NCBI GenBank assembly: GCA_936432065.2
Contig: OW386292.2
Coordinates: forward strand, 134,803,460 to 134,867,459
Origin: Rutpela maculata
Taxonomy: Eukaryota > Arthropoda > Insecta > Coleoptera > Cerambycidae
Direction: 5' to 3'
Length of the DNA: 64,000 nt
Under the pieces are notes generated by a model that saw only the letters and a list, made by a program, of their open reading frames with translations, was not told where the DNA came from and did no database searches. The position numbers and the translations under genes are program-made. Positions 57,780-64,000 of this stretch are shown here, piece by piece (the first letter of the stretch is position 1; each line of letters starts with the position of its first letter).

Positions 57780-58892
57780 GACGATTTGCACGGAAGAAAG
57801 TTCAGTAAAAAGTGTCATGGCGCACAGTATAATGGTATCATTGTAATTCACTGCACATGTTGACCAACTCGTCTAATTTCCAAACTTTGCAGCAATTAAA
57901 TAACTATAATATAATAATCATAACATCGTTTTCCATTATCTTTAATGTTAAACCTGCTTCCATTGAATATAAATAGTCTTTATTAGGTTGTTTCGTAGTC
58001 TACAATATTTAAAAAATGTCGAATTATGCAATTTGTCAAACACTGTTTCCAACTCTCAGTTTACTAGAAGAGTTGGCAGCAGTGATTGACAAATTGCATA
58101 ATTTGACATTTTTTAAATATTGTAGACTACGAAACAACCTAATAAAGATGATTTATATTCAGTGGAAGTAGGTTTAACATTAAAGATAATGAAAACAATG
58201 TTATGATTATTATATTATAGGTATTTTTTAATTGTTGCAAAGTTTGTAAATTAGACGAGTTGGTCAATATGTGCAGTAAATTGACGATTTGCACGAAAGA
58301 AAGTTTAGTAAAAAGTGTCTAGATTGGTATCACTGTAATTCACTGCACATGTTGACCAACTCGTCTAATTTAGAAACATTGCAACAATTAAATACCTATA
58401 ATATAATAGTCATAACATTGTTTTCATTATCTTTAATGTTAAACCTACTTCCATTGAATATAAATCATCTTTATTAGGTTGTTTAGTAGTCTACAATATT
58501 TAAAAAATGTCGAATTATGCAATTTATCAATCACTGCTGCCAACTCTTCTAAACTGAGAATTGGAAACAGTGTGTTTGACAAATTGCATAATTCGACATT
58601 TTTTAAATATTGTCGACTACGAAACAACCTAATAAAGATGATTTATATTCAATGGAAGTAGGTTTAACATTAAAGATAATAAAAACAATGTTATGATCAT
58701 TATATTATAGGTATTTAATTGTTGCAAAGTTTGGAAATTAGACAAGTTGGTCAACATGTGCAGTGAATTACGGTGATACCAATCTAGACACTTTTTACCA
58801 AACTTTCTTTCGTGCAAATCGTCAATTACAGTGATACCATTATACTGTGCGCCATGACACTTTTTACCAAACTTTCTTTCATGCAAATCGTC
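57780..58892. repeat. Dimer of palindromes
   Basis: GACGATTTGCACGGAAGAAA at 57780 and its near-complement ending at 58892 enclose two consecutive palindromes, centred near 58058 and 58548. Four arms of about 220-270 bp thus alternate in direction. The gene C upstream region has no such insertion at the matching place (near 40955). The arms share blocks such as GAAACAACCTAATAAAGATG. Open frames inside are mirror artefacts. Confidence 0.85.
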
Positions 58893-59500
58893 AATTTAGA
58901 AAATATTACAGAATTTTGTGAGTTAGGAATTGAACAGAGGTTATAATATTATACAGACTCGTTCTTCTTTAGTGCCAAATTCGTTCTTTTCGTTTTGTTA
59001 AGTATTCGCACAACTAGCTTTTAGAGCCGACGTACAACAAAATCGTGTAGACACTACTGTAGACGAAAAGAATAGATTCTAATATATACTATTAGTACTA
59101 CTTCTGTTTTAAACTGTTCACCGTACAAGTTACATTTTCTGGTAGATACCTGTTCCAAGGAACAATCACCTCGTACCTATTACAAAATAACCTTTTACAG
59201 TATTTCATAGCCATCCCTATTGCCATCGCTAATTATTCCGATAGTTGGAAGTTAGCTCCCAGCCTTTTGTCTAATCGAGAAAAGAAGAAGAGATTCTGTG
59301 AGATGTCATCAGAAACTAAAGCTAACTTAATATTGAATGGGCAAAATTAAGAACCATTCATTTAACAGTATGTATTATTAAACTGACGTTAACAACAACA
59401 ACGCGTTGTTGAGTACTACAAATAACTCGTTTTGTATGCTGAATGTTGTATATTATGTTTATTATTATTTCCTCCAATGAGTTATATTTTGTTATAGAAA

Positions 59501-62500
59501 ATGGGTACCCAAGAAAAAATATGTGAATTTTGTTGGAAAATATCTGATAACTTTCAAGCTATAGAGGGAGATATAAAAGACTTCTTGGATGTAGTTCTAC
59601 CACAAACAGTAAGTGTTGAACATAAAGGTCAGTTATTACACGAGGAAAATTTATGTACCAATAGATTTGATTGACGTCAATATTTATAACACATTCAGGG
59701 CCGGCGAAACGTGATCAATCCAGGTGGGTAGTGCAGTGGAATTCTTATAAAAACATGTTAATAGTGTAGAGTAATAAGTTTTCAGGTGGGTAATTCCCCA
59801 CCTACAGATTTTTCAGGTGGGTAGTACTACCCACCTCTTCCGCCGGCCCTGAACACATTTGAGCTAGTGATGGGGTCATTCGAATGAAAATAATCGATGT
59901 ATTCGATTATTAAAATATCTCGAGATACTCGAGAACTTTGCACGAATCATTCGAATGGCTGACATTCGAGCATGAATGTTCATTCCATCGCTCGGTCCTC
60001 GCTGCTCGAATGCCTCCTATCATTCGAATGACGAATGATTCATTCACTGCTCGGGACTGTCTCAGATTCAACGAGAGCGAGAGCTGTTGTATTTCGAATA
60101 CCTACCAATTATTTCGATTCCGTAGAGCGCGAGCACGGGGATAATATAGTATTGCTTTTGTTTGAACTTTATGTAGGTATAAGTACAGGTATTTTATTTC
60201 TTTATTCCTATTTGTCGTACACATAGCACATGTCCACAGGGTCGGTAAAAATGAAATAAAATAAAATGATAATAAATGATTCAATTAAAAGAGAATAACA
60301 AGACGTAAGTATATAATTTTGATATATAATAATAAATAAGAAAACAAAACAACAAATATATAAATATATGGTATATAGAATATAAAATAAAGGAAAGATT
60401 TCTACAAAATATAAAACAAGAATAAATAAATAAATATAAATACAAAAATAAAAAACAACAAATATTCTAACAAAATAAAATAGATCTTTATTGACATTCT
60501 TATAATAACAATAATTTAAAAAAACAAATATAATACATCCTGCATATATAAAATATTGAGACAGAGACCGAGTTGCCCGAATCATCCGAATGAAATCATT
60601 CGAATGATATTTCGATTATTAAAATCATTCGAGTACCAAGTATTCAATTTTTGAAATCATTCGATTATTCCCATCACTAATTTGAGCTGTCTAATGCTTT
60701 TGACGGATTTTTTTTAGGATTCAGCTGTGATACAGAAACTCGTGATGTGTACAGACTGTACAGAAATGCTTAGAAAATGTTTTGAGTTTAAAGGAGCATG
60801 CTTCCGTACACATGACTATTTAACTCCATTTGTTAACTACAAGGAAGATGTCAAACTGGATCTAAAAGATGTCTTTGTGAGGAACAATGAAAATGGTACT
60901 TCTGTTTCAGAAGATCAAGACATATGTGGATTTTGCATGTATCCAGTGAAAAATTGTTCTGCTATATCCCTTGATGTTGAAGAGGGAGACATATTGACGA
61001 AAATGATAGAGCGATGTCTTCCAGAATTAGTATGTATCGATATTTGTTATGTTAAATGTTATTATTTTTAATACAAGATGATTTGGGTACCTTTGGTATT
61101 CTGAAAGTTTCACAAATCGTATTGGTTTTCACAGTTTGGATAAGACATTAATAACTACTTAAACCTTCAATCAAAATCAGATAAGTTTCTCATAATATGA
61201 AATTTTCTAGGTTATGTTATGTTTTTATATGTACTTACTTTTTATAGTCTGAAATGAAAGCGCTCAAATAAAGCTGAACTAAATGGATAAAACACATAAT
61301 AATAATAAAACGTCTTTAATAAAACATCTTTATTCAATGATACTAACCACTAATAATAATTATTATTTGAGCATATGACATAAAAAGGACACCGCACGTT
61401 TTATAGGTAAATTGGTGGCCAGTCAGATTGATAAATTTTTGATATGTGTAGTTCAATTGGTTCTCAACAATAAGTTGCTCTGGCAAAACTTCAAATCATG
61501 GACAGTTTCACCGATAGATGGCTCCAAAGACCTGAACTATTTTATTTTTGCATATTTTTAGCCATCTGGTGTGAAAATTAAACTAGTATTCCGTACATAA
61601 ATGACATAAATCTGATAATAAATAATATGAAAATTCTTTAAACAAATCCAGATCAGAGTTATTTTAGGTGGGGATGTCTAAGTGAATCCACTGCAATGAT
61701 GATAAAGTGGGGTAAATAAGAAAATGAGAAATCAGGTAAAATCAGATTATTGATTAATACAGCTTTATTTGTAATTGGTTTCTTGCTAAAATAACTTAAT
61801 TAAGAGTAGTTTAGAGAATCATCATGATTTGTTAAATTTAACTAGATTAATACTGTGTATTCTAACATGGCATAAAATAATTTACATTACCCCAATCTCC
61901 TCCAATGTCAAATATCTGCATGCCTTGCCGGCAACAGGTCAGAAGCCCCTCCCACAGTCTACATGTGTGCGCCTCCTGCTCGGCGGTCTAAATTGAATAG
62001 GCAGGTTAATAATTTTTTTTAATCCATAGTTCAGCCATGTCGTCGAAACATATTCTTTGTCTAATTATGCAGAAATGACAGAAACAGAATGAGTTGACGC
62101 AAACGTATCACAAAGAAATTTCAGTATAAGAGGAAGGATTATTTAGACGACTAAAAGTAGCTAAAGAGAAAAGTGACAACAGCGTAGGTTAAGTCTGTTT
62201 CTTTTCAGCATATTATTTGTCCATTTCTGTTCTCTTCTACCTTACATTGGCATCGACTCAATATTTTACAATGGCACTATTGTATACAGTGTGTCCCAGG
62301 ATAGATGTAACAAGAGGTGTAATGGACCAAAAATTTTAGAATTTTGAAATGGTATTTGGGGATTGAGTCTTGCTTGTTGTAAAACTAAAGTATACCAAAA
62401 ATGATTTGATTTGGTGTTCTACAGGGTGTTTTATAAGCAAAGTTGTAAAAATCACCACTAATAAAGTGTCTTTATTTTTCAAAATATGAAAAAATTCCAC

Positions 62501-64000
62501 TAAGAAAAGTTATTTAGAATGCAATTTTATACTTCTATACCAAATTTCAGGAATATAAAATTATTTTTTTGAAACTTCCCATTTTTTGCAAATTAAGAGT
62601 TGAATTCATATTTAAAGTTGTGTAGGAGCAAATGTTAATCATCTCAAAAAGTAGGCTATTGGTAAATAAAAAATTGAATATACGAGATGTAAGAAGGTAT
62701 AATGTTAATCGAACTAATTGTAAAACAAGAAACGATTACTAACAGAAGATTAATGAGGTTTAAAAATTATAATAAGTAATAAATGTCAAAAACAACAGAT
62801 TCACAAACAAATTAATTATTGACCAATACAAAACAATGTTTACAATTTTTTTATTATTCGACGTAGCTACCACCCACATCCACACACATTTCGATCCTTC
62901 GCCTGAAGTCCTTAAAACTGTTTCGAATATGATCTAAGGGTATAGAGTTTACGGCATTTGTAATTCTCTGCTTCAATACTGCTACATCGTTAGGAAGTGG
63001 TTCAGCGTAAACCAACTGCTTGAGGCGACCCCATAAAAAGAAATCCAATATTGATAGGTCTGGGGATCTCGCCTGTCACTTGATCGGTCCATTCCTGGTA
63101 ATCCAATTTTCTCCAAAATTCAAATTCAACCACAGATTAGCCATTTCTGTGGAGTGGCCAGGGCAACCATCATGTTGAAAATGAACAAAAGGCATATCTC
63201 TTATAATATTTAAATGTTCTTCAGAAAATCTTTCAAGAAGCTGTAAATAAGTGTGCTGGTTTAACCTTCCCTCAATGAAATAAGGTCCAGTAACTCCAAC
63301 GTGATAAGAAACGGCACACCACACATTCACGTTTTTATAATATTGTCTTCTACAATGAATTCTAAAATTTGGATTTTCAGAAGCCCAAAACCGACAATTC
63401 TGAGATGAAACAACACCATTGGTTGTGAATGTGGAGTCATCTGAAAAAATTATGAAATGATTAAAAAATCTCTCTTCCATGATTTTTTCTCCAATGGTCA
63501 AACAAAAATCCAACCTACGGCCGTCATCTCCCTCTTTAAGCATATGTTTATAATTTGCTTTATATGCCCTAATTTTCTTTGCCTTGTAAATTCTTTGGAG
63601 TTCAGACTTGCTAATATTAATAAGAGCTGATCTCTCTCTTAGTGGCATCCTAGGATTTTCTACAAGGATTACTTTTTCATCAAATAGAACCATTTGCAGG
63701 GATGGGAAATTAAAATTTCTGAATTCGGAAAAGATGGGCCACCCTAGTTATCACGTTTACAAAGATCTTTTTTTCATGCATGTTTTCAGTTTCAATATTT
63801 GCTTTTTATTTGACAGGATATAAGCACCATCAATAAGCCTGTAATCTGTGAACCCTGCCGTTGCTCTCTAGAAGAATATAGTCAATTTGTGATGAACTAT
63901 TTAACTGTAGAGGAAAGGATTAAGAAAGATTGCGAAGCTCTAGATATAGACAGTAAAGATCAATTAGAGCTAAGCAGTGTGTTACAGTTTACAACAAGAG
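59501..64000 (+). CDS. Gene D: double-ZAD gene, 5' part (runs off the window)
   Basis: The exons are 59501-59608, 60718-61029 and 63817 to the window edge. Exon 1 (MGTQEKICEFCWKISD) and exon 2 carry the ZAD1 cysteine pairs, and exons 2 and 3 the second ZAD (ICGFC and VICEPC). Exon 2 is 312 nt, one codon longer than in B and C. Its donor is GTATGT rather than GTACGT. Intron 1 has taken two MITEs and intron 2 a mariner-like element; reading frames remain open. The finger exon is beyond the window. It is more diverged from B and C than they are from each other. Confidence 0.8.
59696..59851. mobile_element. 156-bp MITE in gene D intron 1, TSD AACACATT
   Basis: CAGGGCCGGCGAAACG is mirrored by TTCCGCCGGCCCTG. 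AACACATT lies at 59688-59695 and again at 59852-59859. Genes B and C carry the empty AACACATTTGAG site in the same intron. The interior repeats GGTGGGTAGT. Confidence 0.9.
59865..60679. mobile_element. 815-bp hAT-type MITE in gene D intron 1, TSD ATTTGAGC
   Basis: TAGTGATGGGGTCATTCG opens and TTCCCATCACTA closes it. ATTTGAGC is duplicated at 59857-59864 and 60680-60687; genes B and C keep a single copy. The middle (about 60170-60580) is a low-complexity A/T stretch, where a 125-codon reverse frame is an artefact. Same family as 41045-41621. Confidence 0.92.
61085..61380. repeat. Dispersed repeat in gene D intron 2
   Basis: A third copy of the repeat at 57035-57440. It is followed by 61380-62286, where I recognise nothing further. 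Confidence 0.6.
62287..63747 (-). mobile_element. Mariner-like transposon in gene D intron 2
   Basis: The left end is TA (62285-62286) then CAGTGTGTCCCAGGATAG. The right end, near 63747, is GGGCCACCCTAG, only loosely complementary. It carries one transposase remnant on the reverse strand. Right-hand sequence before the transposase N-terminus has been lost. The right-hand flank matches the same intron in B and C. Confidence 0.7.
62854..63693 (-). pseudogene. DDE transposase, one nonsense codon, N-terminus missing
   Basis: The reverse strand gives ENPRMPLRERSALINISKSE (second helix-turn-helix), FSDDSTFTTNG (first catalytic Asp) and HFQHDGCPGHS (second Asp). An in-frame TGA where relatives have Trp (near 63064) precedes ARSPDLSILDFFLWG and the C-terminal VDVGGSYVE. 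About 100 N-terminal residues of the usual 350 are absent. It is the least decayed transposase in the window. Confidence 0.85.

Noticed and set aside
57630..58886. Several 60-85 codon frames on both strands
   Set aside because: They are mirror copies of each other generated by the palindrome dimer.
60208..60585. 125-codon hydrophobic reverse frame
   Set aside because: Low-complexity A/T sequence inside a MITE yields Tyr/Phe/Ile-rich frames by chance, and there is no domain pattern.

Overview
This is AT-rich eukaryotic DNA, almost certainly from an insect. The markers are ZAD (zf-AD) C2H2 zinc-finger genes with GT-AG introns, jockey/CR1-like, R2-like and R1/I-like LINE debris, a Penelope-like fragment, Tc1/mariner-like transposase remnants, and many hAT-type MITEs with 8-bp target-site duplications (TSDs). 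The repeat load, and a zinc-finger linker style I recall from leaf beetles, suggest a large-genome beetle (possibly Diabrotica-like). That placement is inference and was not checked.

The backbone is a cluster of paralogous ZAD-C2H2 genes. Gene Z (only its last exon, 121-1090, +) opens the window. Gene A (17102-21521, -) is compact, with four exons and 704 aa. Gene B (22031-32492, +), gene C (41999-53250, +) and gene D (59501 to the window end, +, incomplete) are tandem copies of one design. Exon 1 plus exon 2 encode one ZAD, exon 2 plus exon 3 encode a second ZAD, exon 3 continues into an acidic linker rich in sumoylation-like motifs, and exon 4 carries 11-13 C2H2 fingers. Exons 1 to 3 of B and C have identical lengths (108, 309 and 413 nt), and joined exons stay open in A, B and C. 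A and B are head to head, about 0.5 kb apart. The fingers repeat every 31 residues, joined by an atypical HK-x-x-S-E-V-T-x-Y linker. In B and C a hAT-type MITE sits at the end of the array, its first three bases supply the stop codon, and decayed fingers persist beyond it.

Most other sequence is mobile DNA. 1.3-8.5 kb holds foldback elements, one nested in another, a MITE-in-repeat and RT scraps. 8.5-14.2 kb holds two LINEs, one with ORF1, endonuclease and RT largely readable, the other hit twice by MITEs. 14.8-16.9 kb is a mariner-like transposon whose middle is replaced by hairpins. The introns of B, C and D carry transposons, LINE pieces and MITEs; several are in one copy only, and the paralogue shows the empty site, giving a relative history of insertions and duplications. 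35.6-40.2 kb is one large terminal-inverted-repeat element with nested palindromes. 57.8-58.9 kb is a dimer of palindromes.

The ZAD proteins are expected to be nuclear, DNA-binding transcription or chromatin factors that dimerise through their ZADs. Targets cannot be read from sequence alone. I see no ribosomal or complete tRNA genes, no CRISPR array and no viral genes.
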